A DNA stretch of 64,000 bases. It comes from Candidatus Sungiibacteriota bacterium (GTDB lineage Bacteria; Patescibacteria; Paceibacteria; Sungbacterales; SURF-37). Of this stretch, positions 48,928 through 59,418 are shown piece by piece (position 1 is the stretch's first letter; each line of letters begins with the position of its first letter). The translations under genes and the position numbers were made by a program. The stretch is taken from positions 62,001 to 126,000 of the forward strand of contig JACPMF010000002.1 of the NCBI GenBank assembly GCA_016186145.1, in the 5' to 3' direction. The notes beneath the pieces are model-generated. The model had not been told where the DNA came from, ran no database searches, and worked only from the letters and a program-made list of their open reading frames with translations.

Positions 48928-49395
48928 CTAGTCTCCGTCTTCGTTGCGAAACTGTAAATATTCCTGAACGCCCTTTAACCAGCCGCCTTTGAAATACTCT
49001 TCGGGTTTGAAACCGGACAGGCTAACCCAAAGCAATTCGGGATGTCTTTTTGAAGTTTTAACTTCACCGCTTTCTAATTTACCCTCGTAGCCAACAGCAA
49101 ATATTCTAACCACGGGATTCCCCGGCGCTTGTTCAACCCTTTCATGCCTCATAAAAACAATCGGCTCACCGATAGTATACTTGATGTCATCGCCTAATTC
49201 TTCTGACATTTTTCGTTTGATGATCTGATCCAGCGGCACTTCAAACTCGTCTTTTTTAATCCGCCCGCCCGGCAAATCCCAATCGCCAAAGTTGTCCTTC
49301 AATATCAAAAGCTTTCCGTCTTTTTCCAGAAAAACCTTTACCGCCACGAAATATGTACCTTTTTGCCCTTCATTCATAGGCGCTTGATTTTCCAA
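48928..49395 (-). CDS. NUDIX hydrolase
   Basis: The 155-aa protein has a NUDIX box (GGRIKKDEFEVPLDQ ... RKMSEELGDD) with an insertion-lengthened middle and the Glu pair that binds metal. It hydrolyses a nucleoside diphosphate-linked substrate, which is unknown. It overlaps the next upstream gene by 26 bp. Confidence 0.88.
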   Translation of the reverse strand: MENQAPMNEGQKGTYFVAVKVFLEKDGKLLILKDNFGDWDLPGGRIKKDEFEVPLDQIIKRKMSEELGDDIKYTIGEPIVFMRHERVEQAPGNPVVRIFAVGYEGKLESGEVKTSKRHPELLWVSLSGFKPEEYFKGGWLKGVQEYLQFRNEDGD

Positions 49396-50197
49396 TTAAA
49401 TTTTCAACATTGTTTACAGTTCTGGAAATGTCTTCTTTTAAAACCCCGTGCTCATATAAATCTTTTACTAAAGCCACACAGATTTCAATAGCCTGAATAA
49501 TTAATATATCGCCGTTATACATCTCTCTGGTAAAGAATCTTCCGTCTCCACTTTTATCAACGAAAGAATCTAAGCCTCCTATGTCTAAATGTACAGCTGG
49601 CGATAACTGCCTGTAGATAACATGATACATCCGTTGAAAATGACCGACTTGGATAGAAAAAATTTTAGCGTCATCACAGTCTTTTGCTTTATCGATTAAG
49701 CGAATTCTCTTTTTACCATCAACCGGTTTATTACTTAATGAAAGTTTTGCCAGATCTGAATCAATCTTGTTAAAGGCTTTCTTCAAATACTTTTGATTAA
49801 AAAGGCTCTTTTCATCAACAGACACTAGGGACGGATGTTCTTCAATGAGCTTACTGACCCCTTCAAAACTCCTCCTAAACTCAGCGAGTTGGGTGCTGAC
49901 AGATGTTGCTAGTTTTTTCTCTGAGTCACCGACTTGGTGATAAATAATATTTATGTGAGCCTCAAAAAGACTCCTGAGCAAAACGCTTGCCGCATTATAC
50001 TTCCCACTATTGCAGAGAATGATTATTGCCTCGGTATAATTGAATACCGGTATGTAAGTAAAGTATAAATAATTTTGTAGGTAGCCCCATGTATTTTGAC
50101 GATCTTCCAACAACAAATCGAGTTGCTTTTTAAGAGCATAAAATTCTTTAACCACTTCTTCATTTTTTGATTTCAGCATTTCTGGGATGTTAAACAA
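49370..50197 (-). CDS. Unknown helical protein, DUF5677-like
   Basis: The 275-aa protein is nearly all alpha-helical. FNYTEAIIILCNSGKYNAAS followed by VLLRSLFEAHINIIYH near residues 55-90 is the pattern of DUF5677-type proteins, often found in accessory or defence regions. A conserved HLDIGGLDSF follows near 205. No catalytic function can be named. It lies between a NUDIX gene and a membrane protein gene. Confidence 0.65.
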   Translation of the reverse strand: MFNIPEMLKSKNEEVVKEFYALKKQLDLLLEDRQNTWGYLQNYLYFTYIPVFNYTEAIIILCNSGKYNAASVLLRSLFEAHINIIYHQVGDSEKKLATSVSTQLAEFRRSFEGVSKLIEEHPSLVSVDEKSLFNQKYLKKAFNKIDSDLAKLSLSNKPVDGKKRIRLIDKAKDCDDAKIFSIQVGHFQRMYHVIYRQLSPAVHLDIGGLDSFVDKSGDGRFFTREMYNGDILIIQAIEICVALVKDLYEHGVLKEDISRTVNNVENLIGKSSAYE

Positions 50198-50233
50198 AGT
50201 TAGAGCCCCGCTATTGCAAAGAAAATTAAATTT

Positions 50234-50917
50234 TTAAAGAGGAAATTTCCTTAAATATTCGCGTACAAAAAATTTTCCCTTTCCAGTTAACTCTAATCTT
50301 CCACTGGATTGAGTCGTGAGACCACTGGCGTGAACAAAGGCAATAGCATCTTTTGGCGTCTCCGGTTTAGGCCAGCCGTCGTTTTCATAAATATCTCTTA
50401 TAATATCTCTGAATTTATAAAAAAGATGGGTTCTTGCAAAATCCTGATATTCTATAAGCCATCGATCTTCATCTGTCATATTCTTTTGAATTGTCCTTTC
50501 GCTCGCCGCTTGTTCTGTTTTTATTACGGCAAGGTGTTTAAGTTGTTGGCTTTCCTTTTTTTCGTACTCAAGACGTATCTCATCAAAAACTGATTTACGA
50601 GAAAAATAATGCTTCGTACTCACCCGATGTGCCCAATTATGCAATGGCGGCAACCACTCAATAATTAGATATGTTAGTACAGCAGGCGGGAAAAAAATCC
50701 ACGCCGCGTTAACAAAACCCCACCATCCCGTCCCCCATAGTAAATTTTGCTGGATATATTCAATCTTAGGAATCCGGACTTGGTCTGTGCTTTCCCAAAA
50801 CAGCACAAAAACGATTTTCCAATTCCACAAAATAAAAGAGGTTAAAAAAACTCCGTACAACGGACTCGCCGTTCTTTCTCTAAACCACGCCGATATTGAA
50901 TCAAAAAGTCCACTCAT
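50234..50917 (-). CDS. Unknown membrane protein with C-terminal cytosolic domain
   Basis: The ATG at 50917 gives a 227-aa protein; the frame extends upstream to 51022 but that part would cover the tRNA. Two membrane helices (LYGVFLTSFILWNWKIVFVL and AAWIFFPPAVLTYLIIEWL) are followed by a coiled-coil segment and a C-terminal domain with a winged-helix look (KDAIAFVHASGLTTQSSGRL). No family is recognised. Confidence 0.65.
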   Translation of the reverse strand: MSGLFDSISAWFRERTASPLYGVFLTSFILWNWKIVFVLFWESTDQVRIPKIEYIQQNLLWGTGWWGFVNAAWIFFPPAVLTYLIIEWLPPLHNWAHRVSTKHYFSRKSVFDEIRLEYEKKESQQLKHLAVIKTEQAASERTIQKNMTDEDRWLIEYQDFARTHLFYKFRDIIRDIYENDGWPKPETPKDAIAFVHASGLTTQSSGRLELTGKGKFFVREYLRKFPL

Positions 50918-50990
50918 AGAATATTGCCCAAACTCCGGAACAGGGAATCGGCTATAAGTATATTTCCTGACGGAAATTTCCCGCGCAGAA

Positions 50991-51061
50991 CTCGGGGGCT
51001 TGGATTCGAACCAAGATACCATGCTCCAGAGGCATGGGTCCTACCATTAGACGACCCCCGA
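50991..51061 (-). tRNA. tRNA-Gln (CUG anticodon)
   Basis: On the minus strand the acceptor stem TCGGGGG/CCCCCGA, the D-arm GTC...GAC with loop TAATGGTAG, the anticodon arm CATGC-CTCTGGA-GCATG (anticodon CTG) and the T-arm CTTGG-TTCGAAT-CCAAG are all complete. No CCA is encoded. The gene is 71 nt with the discriminator. Confidence 0.93.
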
Positions 51062-51083
51062 GTTCTGGGCGAGAAAAAAGCGG

Positions 51084-51190
51084 CATCCGTTCCGGGGCGT
51101 AGTACTGCGCCGCTCGCTTCGCTCGCGTGCTCGTAACGCCCGCGAAAAGCTATTCAAACACTTTTCGCCCATTAGACGATCCCGGAATAA
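51084..51190 (-). repeat. tRNA 5'-end remnant with GC-rich hairpins
   Basis: On the minus strand TTCCGGGATCGTCTAATGG repeats the 5' part of a tRNA (TCGTCTAATGG is shared with the adjoining tRNA-Gln) and then breaks off into a hairpin GCGAAAAG/CTTTTCGC and a GGGCGT/ACGCCC-bounded GC-rich hairpin. CCCCGGAA at the end can pair with the start. It looks like a tRNA gene truncated by a structured repeat. Confidence 0.5.
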
Positions 51191-51239
51191 ATTTCTTGAA
51201 CGCATCTTATAACAAAAAAGGGTGGTTTTCAAACGCCCC

Positions 51240-52904
51240 TTAAAGAATCTTGCGGTATATCTTAAACGCCTCATCCCCTTTTTTGTTTTGAATACTCGCC
51301 GGCTCAACACCCTCAACATGTCCGAAAAAATCCGGCGAAGGAATAAAATTGGTTGAAACAACAAAATAAACGTGCCGGAAGCCGGTGCGAAAAAGATAAT
51401 CGAACCCATTAACGCGAAGCATGTCTCCGTAATCTGAAAACGGAATTACAGGCCAGCCATGATAAACCAGCAAACGGTCAAAACTCCACATGCGCTCCCC
51501 CTGGTCAAAGTTACCGTAGAGCACGATTGCTGCGGGATAGGGCGCGCGTCCTTCCGCCTCGGCCTCTGCCACTGCTTTTTCCTGAATGCGCCTCAAAAAA
51601 CCGAACTTTTCGTACAAAACAAATGCCGGCACTTTATTTTCAAGCTCATTTTCAATCCACGCCGAAAGTTCCCGATTGCCGGCGTTATAATTTTCATACC
51701 GGATCCGAGAGGCAAGCCACGGTTCCAGCCCGACCGAATAATACCTGATTTGATTGTTGACGGTATAAAAAATCTCAAATGCGAAAACGACTATAAGAAG
51801 AATAAGGGCGGCTTTGGGAAATCGCCAAAGGAACTTTTGGTAAAAAGCGTACATAAAAACACCGACGGCGATCGCGATGAAAGGTGTTAACATCGTCAAA
51901 AAACGGTTTGACGGCCCAATAACAAGCAAAAGCAAAACGACGAACGGCAAAGAAACGATTAAAAGCAAATACCTCCGCACGATATGGCTAAAATTCCTTG
52001 CCGCGCCAACCAAAAAAGCGACAAACGCTGACGCAAAAAGCGAAAGAAAAACCCACGAGTTACCCGCGATCAAGTTTGGAATGAATTGCCCGGCCCGTTC
52101 AAGAAAAGTTCCGATTTCTTTTCCCGGCGCAACCCTCCACGCCTCGGGGCGCGGGCCAAAAACGGTTGAAAACTGAAAATCGAGATATCCGGTTGCGCGA
52201 TAAAGCTCAAGATTGTAAATAATCACCGGGCTGAAAACAGCAAGCGCCACACAAAACCCGAACCAGAGTTTTTTGTTTAAAAATAACCGCGGACGGACCA
52301 AAAGAAGATACAACCCGAATATCGGGAAAAGAATCACCGCGGTATATTTGGTAAGAAGCGCCAGACCAACGGCAATACCAGCATGGAGAAAATAACTGTC
52401 CCGCCCCAGCGCTTTCAAAAAGAAAAAAATGCTCGCGAGCATGAAGAAAATGACGTATGACTCCTGCATGCCAACGCGCGAAATAAATACATGATTAACA
52501 TTCACTGCAAAAAGACCGGCGGCAATGAGCGCGGCTTCATACGAAAAAAAACGGCGCGCGACAAGATATAAAAACAGCACCGAAGCGACCCCGAAAAGTA
52601 CTGACGGCAGACGAAACGCAATAACGTTTTCACCAAAAAGCCGGATAAAAAAATGCTGGATTAAAAACACCAGCGGCGGATGGTCGTGAAACGAAAACTT
52701 AGTCCAGGAAGGAATGCCGGGATCAAACCAGGCAAGAGGAGTTTCCTGCGACGACCAACGGAAATAGTCCAAGAGCCCGACTGCGCGGAATGCATACGTC
52801 GCCTCGTCATTCAACAAATCTCCGCGGGAAAGCCCCCACAAACGAAGAAGGGCGGCAAAAAGCAAAATTGCGAAAAGAATTATGAGCGCCTGTTTTCTTG
52901 ACAT
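51240..52904 (-). CDS. GT39 (PMT/ArnT-like) membrane glycosyltransferase
   Basis: The 554-aa protein starts with a membrane helix and then GDLLNDEATYAFRAVGLLDY, holding the catalytic acidic residues of the family. The FHDHPPLVFLIQHFFIRLFG region and about eleven further helices follow, with a soluble C-terminal domain of about 170 residues. Such enzymes use a polyprenyl-phosphate sugar to modify exported protein or glycan. It may use the product of a DPM1-like enzyme such as that at 180-887. Confidence 0.88.
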   Translation of the reverse strand: MSRKQALIILFAILLFAALLRLWGLSRGDLLNDEATYAFRAVGLLDYFRWSSQETPLAWFDPGIPSWTKFSFHDHPPLVFLIQHFFIRLFGENVIAFRLPSVLFGVASVLFLYLVARRFFSYEAALIAAGLFAVNVNHVFISRVGMQESYVIFFMLASIFFFLKALGRDSYFLHAGIAVGLALLTKYTAVILFPIFGLYLLLVRPRLFLNKKLWFGFCVALAVFSPVIIYNLELYRATGYLDFQFSTVFGPRPEAWRVAPGKEIGTFLERAGQFIPNLIAGNSWVFLSLFASAFVAFLVGAARNFSHIVRRYLLLIVSLPFVVLLLLVIGPSNRFLTMLTPFIAIAVGVFMYAFYQKFLWRFPKAALILLIVVFAFEIFYTVNNQIRYYSVGLEPWLASRIRYENYNAGNRELSAWIENELENKVPAFVLYEKFGFLRRIQEKAVAEAEAEGRAPYPAAIVLYGNFDQGERMWSFDRLLVYHGWPVIPFSDYGDMLRVNGFDYLFRTGFRHVYFVVSTNFIPSPDFFGHVEGVEPASIQNKKGDEAFKIYRKIL

Positions 52905-52968
52905 ACATGAATTATACTGCAGAATCCCATTGCAGCGTATACGCAGAAATTTCCAACAGCCTCCTCCC

Positions 52969-53000
52969 CTATTCTCATATTCTTAAGAATATGAGAATAG
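52969..53000. repeat. 32-bp perfect palindrome, intergenic copy
   Basis: CTATTCTCATATTCTT and its exact inverse; the nifS copy at 32561-32592 differs by one base in each arm in a compensating way. Confidence 0.88.
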
Positions 53001-53051
53001 TTAAAAAGCACGACGAACATCCTCGATTTAAGATAATTAAAACCGCGAGTG

Positions 53052-53534
53052 TTAGCTCGCGGCCGAATGCTTGACGCGTTCAACATGAATCGTATCGTCG
53101 TCATCAAGTCTTGCGTATCCTAAAAGGATTTCGGTCTCGGGAAAATGCCTGAAAACAATATTGCCGGCAAGCCGAAGCTCCCTTTCATGAAAAACCCGTT
53201 CCGTTTCGGAATCGGTAAACACATAACCGTCTGCGGCATATTTTCCGCAGTTTTGATGCGTTATGAGAACGATTCGCCGAGCGTGGTGCTTTCCAACGGC
53301 AAGTCGCAAATCATCAAGCGCCGTTTCCAATCTCCCCGGCTTATCCGGAGAAGAAATATTTTTTGCGCCGCCGGCTAACCGTATTTCGTCGAAATCACCG
53401 ATGTCGAACGCTTTGAGTACCGCCCCGCTAAAAGCTGCCCGCCGGCAACTGTCCCTGAAACGAAAGTCCATACAGGTTAAGAGAACCGCGCCAACCTCAT
53501 GTCGTTCAAGAAGTTTTACCTTATCGTGCTGCAT
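53052..53534 (-). CDS. Beta-carbonic-anhydrase-like protein
   Basis: The ATG at 53534 gives 160 aa with the beta-class layout: C21-x-D23-x-R25 (TCMDFRF), LAGGA near 53, and H93-x2-C96 (HQNCGKY). The cysteine, histidine, cysteine zinc ligands and the Asp-Arg pair are present. The protein is short and lacks part of the usual C-terminal helix, so activity as a CO2 hydratase is uncertain. It follows the atpC stop by 5 bp and may belong to the ATP synthase transcript. Confidence 0.75.
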   Translation of the reverse strand: MQHDKVKLLERHEVGAVLLTCMDFRFRDSCRRAAFSGAVLKAFDIGDFDEIRLAGGAKNISSPDKPGRLETALDDLRLAVGKHHARRIVLITHQNCGKYAADGYVFTDSETERVFHERELRLAGNIVFRHFPETEILLGYARLDDDDTIHVERVKHSAAS

Positions 53535-53538
53535 AGTT

Positions 53539-55230
<1,692 letters not shown>

Positions 55231-55231
<1 letters not shown>

Positions 55232-56160
55232 TACGATTCGAGCGCTTCTTTACCGGCTGTTATCTCCGTCAACTCTCTCGTTATATTAGCCTGGCGGGAT
55301 TTATTATACTCGATAGTCAGCTCGCCGATCAACTCTTTCGCGTTTTCCGACGCGTTTTTCATTGCCACCATACGCGCCGAATGCTCCGAAGCGTTTGACT
55401 CAAGAATAATGTGATGCAGCTGGATTTTAAAAAGCGTTGGCAATAATTTTTCCAAAACCTCTTTTGGCGACGGCTCGAATTTGTACTCGTACACAAATTT
55501 TGAATTTTGAATTTTGAATTTTGAATTTACGCCAGAGGCGTATAGGCCGTATTCTGGTGTGATGCCCCGAATTGTCTCTTCAATCTTTCCGGGATTAACA
55601 GGCAGCACTTCAATCATTTTTGCTTCCTGTTTTAGGGTGCTTCGGAAGTTAGTGTAAAAAAGCAAAACGCGATCCCAATCGTGAATCATGTAGCCATGAA
55701 GCAAAAACTCGGCAAGCGGTTCGGTTTCGCTCCTTGAAACATAGTCGCCAAAACCGGTAAATGCGGAAACCGTTTTTACGCCGCGCGTCAAAAAATAATC
55801 CCTCGCTTTTTTTCCTACTGTCACAACACTCGCCTTATTTTCTCTATTTTCTTTGAGCCATCGCTCGTAAAGCCGCAATACGTTAGAATTAAACGCGCCG
55901 GCAAGGCCCTTATCAGAAGTAATAACAAGCACTAAAGTATTTTTCACTTCCCGCTGCTGAAGGATTGCCGGTTTTTCAGAAATCCGCGCCGTTACGTTTT
56001 TCAAAATATCAAGCGCTGCCAACGCATACGGCCTTCCTGAAAGCGCAATGCCTTGCGATCTTCGCATTTTGGTAGCCGAAACCACTTCCATCGCTTTTGT
56101 TATTTGCGAAGTATTTTTTACCGATCGTATTCTTCTTTTGATGTCTTTAAGGGATGCCAT
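55231..56160 (-). CDS. atpG: ATP synthase gamma subunit with in-frame repeat
   Basis: The 309-aa protein has the N-terminal helix SLKDIKRRIRSVKNTSQITKAME with the following conserved region, and the C-terminal helix RMVAMKNASENAKELIGEL, forming the rotor coiled coil. An insertion from a 4x7-nt repeat (55501-55528) gives NSKFKIQNSKFVY near residue 220 in the globular part, where the family has variable loops. The frame is kept. Confidence 0.95.
55501..55528. repeat. 4 x 7-nt tandem repeat (TGAATTT) inside atpG
   Basis: TGAATTT occurs four times exactly, translated as part of SKFKIQNSKF. Confidence 0.92.
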
Positions 56161-56215
56161 AACAACACGAGATGACGGAAATCATTTTCATTAAGCGCTG
56201 ACCAAACAGCGCTTT

Positions 56216-57739
56216 TTACAACCTCTTAAACCCCTCTATAGCTTTTTTCAGCCCCCCCTCAACTTCCTGAGAAAGTTCACCCGAAATTTTTATCTTTTCC
56301 AATAAATCTCCGTGCAGTTTCTTTATAAAATCAATAAATTTTGCTTCAACGGCTTTCGTCTCATGAGCCGCTATACCGTCAAAATATCCATTAACTCCGG
56401 CGTACAACAAAACAACTTGTTCCTCAAACGACACAGGCGCAAAATCATTTTGCTTCAAAAGCTCGGTCAAAACCAATCCGCGCTCAATTCTCTTGCGTGT
56501 TGCCTCATCGAGGTCGGATGCAAACTGCACAAAGGCCTGAAGTTCGCGAAACTGCGCGAGATCGAGCCGCAACCTTCCGGCAACTTTTTTCATTGCTTTA
56601 GTCTGGGCTGCCGAACCAACGCGGGATACCGAAAGCCCGACATTCACCGCAGGCCGCACTCCCTGATAAAACAAATCCGGCTCCAAATAAATCTGCCCGT
56701 CGGTAATTGAAATAACGTTTGTCGGAATGTATGCCGAAACGTCTCCCAGCTGGGTCTCAATAATCGGAAGTGCGGTCAACGACCCCCCGCCGCGCTCTTT
56801 CGACATCTTTGCGGCTCGCTCCAAAAGCCGGGAATGGAGATAAAAAATATCCCCGGGATAGGCCTCGCGCCCTGGCGGACGGCGAAGCAAAAGCGAAACC
56901 TGGCGATAGGCGTTGGCGTGTTTAGAAAGGTCGTCATAAACAACAAGCGCGTCTTCACCCTTGTCCATAAAGTATTCTCCGATGGCGCATCCTGTAAACG
57001 GAGCAATGTATTGCAATGGTGCCGGAACAGAAGCAGCGGCAGAAACCACTACTGTATATTTCATCGCGCCCCGTTTTTCCAATTCCGCAACAATCTTTCT
57101 CACTTTTGATTCGCGTTGTCCTATTGCGACATAAATACAAACCGGCGTTTTGTGCCGCTTATCCTGCGCCTGATTTAAAATCGCGTCTATCGCAATAGCC
57201 GTTTTCCCCGTTTGCCGATCTCCGATAATAAGTTCGCGCTGGCCCCGGCCAATCGGAATCATTGCGTCAATCGCCTTTATGCCGGTATGCAGAGGCGTGT
57301 TCACGCCCTCGCGGTAAATTACGCCCGGCGCGGTTTTTTCAACCGGATAGTAGGTGGTTTTTTCCGAGTCAGTAAAAATCGGCCCACGCCCGTCAAGCGG
57401 TTCCATTAAAGGACTGACTACCCGTCCGACAAGTTCTTCGCCAACAGGAACTGACAAAACCCGACCCGTCGAACGAACCGAATCGCCTTCTTTTACCGAA
57501 AGATAATTTCCAAGAACCACCGCTCCTACAGAATCTTCTTCGAGATTCAGCACAATCGCGGTTACCGTGCCATCCCCTGTCTCAATCTCAACCATCTCCT
57601 GCGACTTTGCATCCGAAAGCCCCCAAATGCGTACAACCCCGTCGGCAACTTCCTGGACCTGCCCAACTTTTTCGGCTTTTATTTCGGACTTGAAACCCTC
57701 TATTTCTTGCTTTAGTTTTTTTATGATCTCTGTTGACAT
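56216..57739 (-). CDS. atpA: ATP synthase alpha subunit
   Basis: The 507-aa subunit has the N-terminal crown, Walker [14 protein letters not shown] near 170, and the C-terminal helical domain with [18 protein letters not shown]. All parts are of normal length. The start codon overlaps the -35 box of the divergent small gene at 57815, which interrupts the operon between atpA and atpH. Confidence 0.97.
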   Translation of the reverse strand: MSTEIIKKLKQEIEGFKSEIKAEKVGQVQEVADGVVRIWGLSDAKSQEMVEIETGDGTVTAIVLNLEEDSVGAVVLGNYLSVKEGDSVRSTGRVLSVPVGEELVGRVVSPLMEPLDGRGPIFTDSEKTTYYPVEKTAPGVIYREGVNTPLHTGIKAIDAMIPIGRGQRELIIGDRQTGKTAIAIDAILNQAQDKRHKTPVCIYVAIGQRESKVRKIVAELEKRGAMKYTVVVSAAASVPAPLQYIAPFTGCAIGEYFMDKGEDALVVYDDLSKHANAYRQVSLLLRRPPGREAYPGDIFYLHSRLLERAAKMSKERGGGSLTALPIIETQLGDVSAYIPTNVISITDGQIYLEPDLFYQGVRPAVNVGLSVSRVGSAAQTKAMKKVAGRLRLDLAQFRELQAFVQFASDLDEATRKRIERGLVLTELLKQNDFAPVSFEEQVVLLYAGVNGYFDGIAAHETKAVEAKFIDFIKKLHGDLLEKIKISGELSQEVEGGLKKAIEGFKRL

Positions 57740-57761
57740 AAAAAGTAAATTCTGATATAAA
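57733..57761 (+). promoter_or_regulatory. Promoter of the small gene inside the atp operon
   Basis: A perfect TTGACA and TATAAA are spaced by 17 bp. The last bases of the -35 lie in the atpA start codon on the other strand. Confidence 0.82.
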
Positions 57762-57814
57762 TGTTCAAGATATTATCGCTCTTTAATACATCGCAAAAAC
57801 AAGAGGAGGACTGC

Positions 57815-58123
57815 ATGGAATGCGAAAAAGGTCTATTGAGAGAGGGTGCGCTCTTGCTTGCTAAGGGTGTCGGGCTTTCTCTGGCAGGTATGGGGTATAA
57901 ACTTCTTCAATTAGCCGAACAAGATAAAAAATTCTCTTCGCTTGCTAAACACCAAACCTTTCCTTCGGGTGATGGTTTAGCAGGCACCTTCTCATGGCAG
58001 GAACTCGCAGAACTTTTACACCAGCTAGTTTCAGAAGGAACACTACACACCTATACCCCACTAACCCTAGCCCCAACCCCTCTTATTATATACACTACAA
58101 ATCCACCACTGCGGCCGCACTAA
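57815..58123 (+). CDS. Small unknown protein, antisense-oriented inside the atp operon
   Basis: AGAGGAGGACTGC and the ATG at 57815 give a 102-aa protein. Its first half is helical with hydrophobic stretches (LLREGALLLAKGVGLSLAGM), then FSWQELAELLHQLVSEG, and it ends in a Pro/Thr-rich tail. No family is known to me. It has a consensus promoter and a terminator whose stem begins in its last codons. The surrounding ATP synthase genes run in the opposite direction, so its expression could affect the atpH-atpA transcript. Confidence 0.72.
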   Translation: MECEKGLLREGALLLAKGVGLSLAGMGYKLLQLAEQDKKFSSLAKHQTFPSGDGLAGTFSWQELAELLHQLVSEGTLHTYTPLTLAPTPLIIYTTNPPLRPH

Positions 58124-58137
58124 AATGCGGCTTTTTA
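58114..58137 (+). terminator. Terminator of the small gene inside the atp operon
   Basis: The stem GCCGCA/TGCGGC followed by TTTTT. The left arm lies within the coding region and the T-run overlaps the end of atpH. Confidence 0.82.
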
Positions 58138-58512
58138 ATGGTACAAAAACATTTTTTGTAGCCTTGCTTTTACGCTCGCGTCAATAATTGTTTCATCGTT
58201 TATTTTTATAATTACACCGCCTACAATTTCCGGCTTGGTTGAAAAATTTATCTCGTCCGCTTTCCCAAATCTTTCACGGATTTTGGGCTCAAGCTCTTTT
58301 CTCATATCCCGCGCCGTAGTTACTTCGATTTTTTTTATGCCGCTTTTTTTATAAAAAAGTTTTTCAATATGACAAAGAATTTCCGGAAGTTTTGGCAAAT
58401 CGCCGCTTCGCCTCACCAATCTTAAAAAATTTCCTGTTATTTCGTGGGTGATGCTCTTTTTTTCCACTGCCCCCCAAAATGCAGCAGCATATGTTGCTGG
58501 TGTATACCTCAT
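58135..58512 (-). CDS. atpH: ATP synthase delta subunit, shortened
   Basis: At 125 aa it is about fifty residues shorter than usual. YTPATYAAAFWGAVE at the N-terminus and the C-terminal region KIRERFGKADEINFSTKPEI ... GGVIIKINDETIIDASVKARL identify it. The loss is in the N-terminal helical bundle that binds the alpha crown. It starts in an ATGA overlap with atpF. Confidence 0.88.
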   Translation of the reverse strand: MRYTPATYAAAFWGAVEKKSITHEITGNFLRLVRRSGDLPKLPEILCHIEKLFYKKSGIKKIEVTTARDMRKELEPKIRERFGKADEINFSTKPEIVGGVIIKINDETIIDASVKARLQKMFLYH

Positions 58513-59009
58513 ACTGTTTCGAGTTCACGAAGAGCCTTATCAACAAGCTCCCCGTCAATTTTCTCGGGCGAACGCTCAACTACTTTTGCAACGGCAAGCC
58601 GCACCAATTCGGCGGCTTCCTTGGAAAACGACTCGGCCGCTATCCGCTTTTCTTCTTCGACCCTTCGTTTTCCGTCCCGTATAACTTCCTCACTCTTTTT
58701 AACTGCTTCAGTCAAGATTTCTGCCTCTTTTTTCTTACCCAATGATTCTGCTCGCGCAATAAGACCTAATGACTCACTCTCAGCCTTTTTTATAATCGCC
58801 CCTTTTTCTGAATCTGCTTCTTTTAGTTTCTTCTCTGCCTCCTCGCGCATCAAAATCCCCTCGCGAATCTTCTCGCGCCTGGTTTCAAGCATGCCAAGAA
58901 TAGGCCGATACGCAAACTTCAAAAAAACAAAAAAAAGTATTCCGAAATTCACTGCTTGCGCCAACACAAGCCGCCAATCAATACCGAATTGGTGAATTAA
59001 TTCAGACAA
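58509..59009 (-). CDS. atpF: ATP synthase b subunit, TTG start
   Basis: The 166-aa protein has one N-terminal membrane helix (LAQAVNFGILFFVFLKFAY) and a long charged helix forming the peripheral stalk. The start codon is TTG at 59009. Length is normal for the family. The start of atpH overlaps its stop. Confidence 0.92.
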   Translation of the reverse strand: MSELIHQFGIDWRLVLAQAVNFGILFFVFLKFAYRPILGMLETRREKIREGILMREEAEKKLKEADSEKGAIIKKAESESLGLIARAESLGKKKEAEILTEAVKKSEEVIRDGKRRVEEEKRIAAESFSKEAAELVRLAVAKVVERSPEKIDGELVDKALRELETV

Positions 59010-59115
59010 CTTTTATCTTTCCGTGCACTTCCGCGTAGCTATCTGCGTTATTCCGCTTCTATCAACCATAGAAGCAGATCAACGCGGAATGCGACGCGGA
59101 TCAACACAGATGATT
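59010..59115. repeat. Intergenic hairpin between atpE and atpF
   Basis: CTTCTAT/ATAGAAG with outer CCGCGT/ACGCGG and inner GCGTT/AACGC pairings forms a long imperfect hairpin that fills the spacer. Confidence 0.65.
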
Positions 59116-59122
59116 TACTGAT

Positions 59123-59335
59123 TTAGACGAACTTCAAAATAAGCGCGACCACAAGCGCGTAGATCGCGATCGCTTCGGCAAAGGCAATTGCCAAAATCAT
59201 CGCGGTCTGAATTTTATTCGACGCCTCCGGATTTCTGCCTATTGCTTCAAGCCCTTTCCCTGCAAGCCATCCAATGGCAAGGGCCGGAGCGATCGTACCA
59301 ATACCCATAACAAGGGCGACAGGTAAATTTTCCAT
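59123..59335 (-). CDS. atpE: ATP synthase c subunit
   Basis: The 70-aa hairpin has two membrane helices, the polar loop with GRNPEA, and the ion-binding glutamate in AFAEAIAIYALV. The sodium-type residues (Gln in helix 1, then ES/ET) are not seen, so proton use is likely. No Shine-Dalgarno is seen. Confidence 0.95.
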   Translation of the reverse strand: MENLPVALVMGIGTIAPALAIGWLAGKGLEAIGRNPEASNKIQTAMILAIAFAEAIAIYALVVALILKFV

Positions 59336-59340
59336 AAATT

Positions 59341-59418
59341 GTTACAGAAATAGAAAATTTAGAAACTAAGAAATTTTCAAACCGCAATTTCTCAATTTCT
59401 AATTTCTCATTTTCTTAG
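59341..59418. repeat. Intergenic hairpin between atpB and atpE
   Basis: AGAAATTTTC-type and GAAATTAGAAATTGAG-type words on both sides pair imperfectly, filling the spacer. Confidence 0.6.

Noticed and set aside
51047..51409. Open reading frame across the tRNA upstream region
   Set aside because: It covers the tRNA-like remnant and the end of the GT39 gene, with no ribosome site or protein family.
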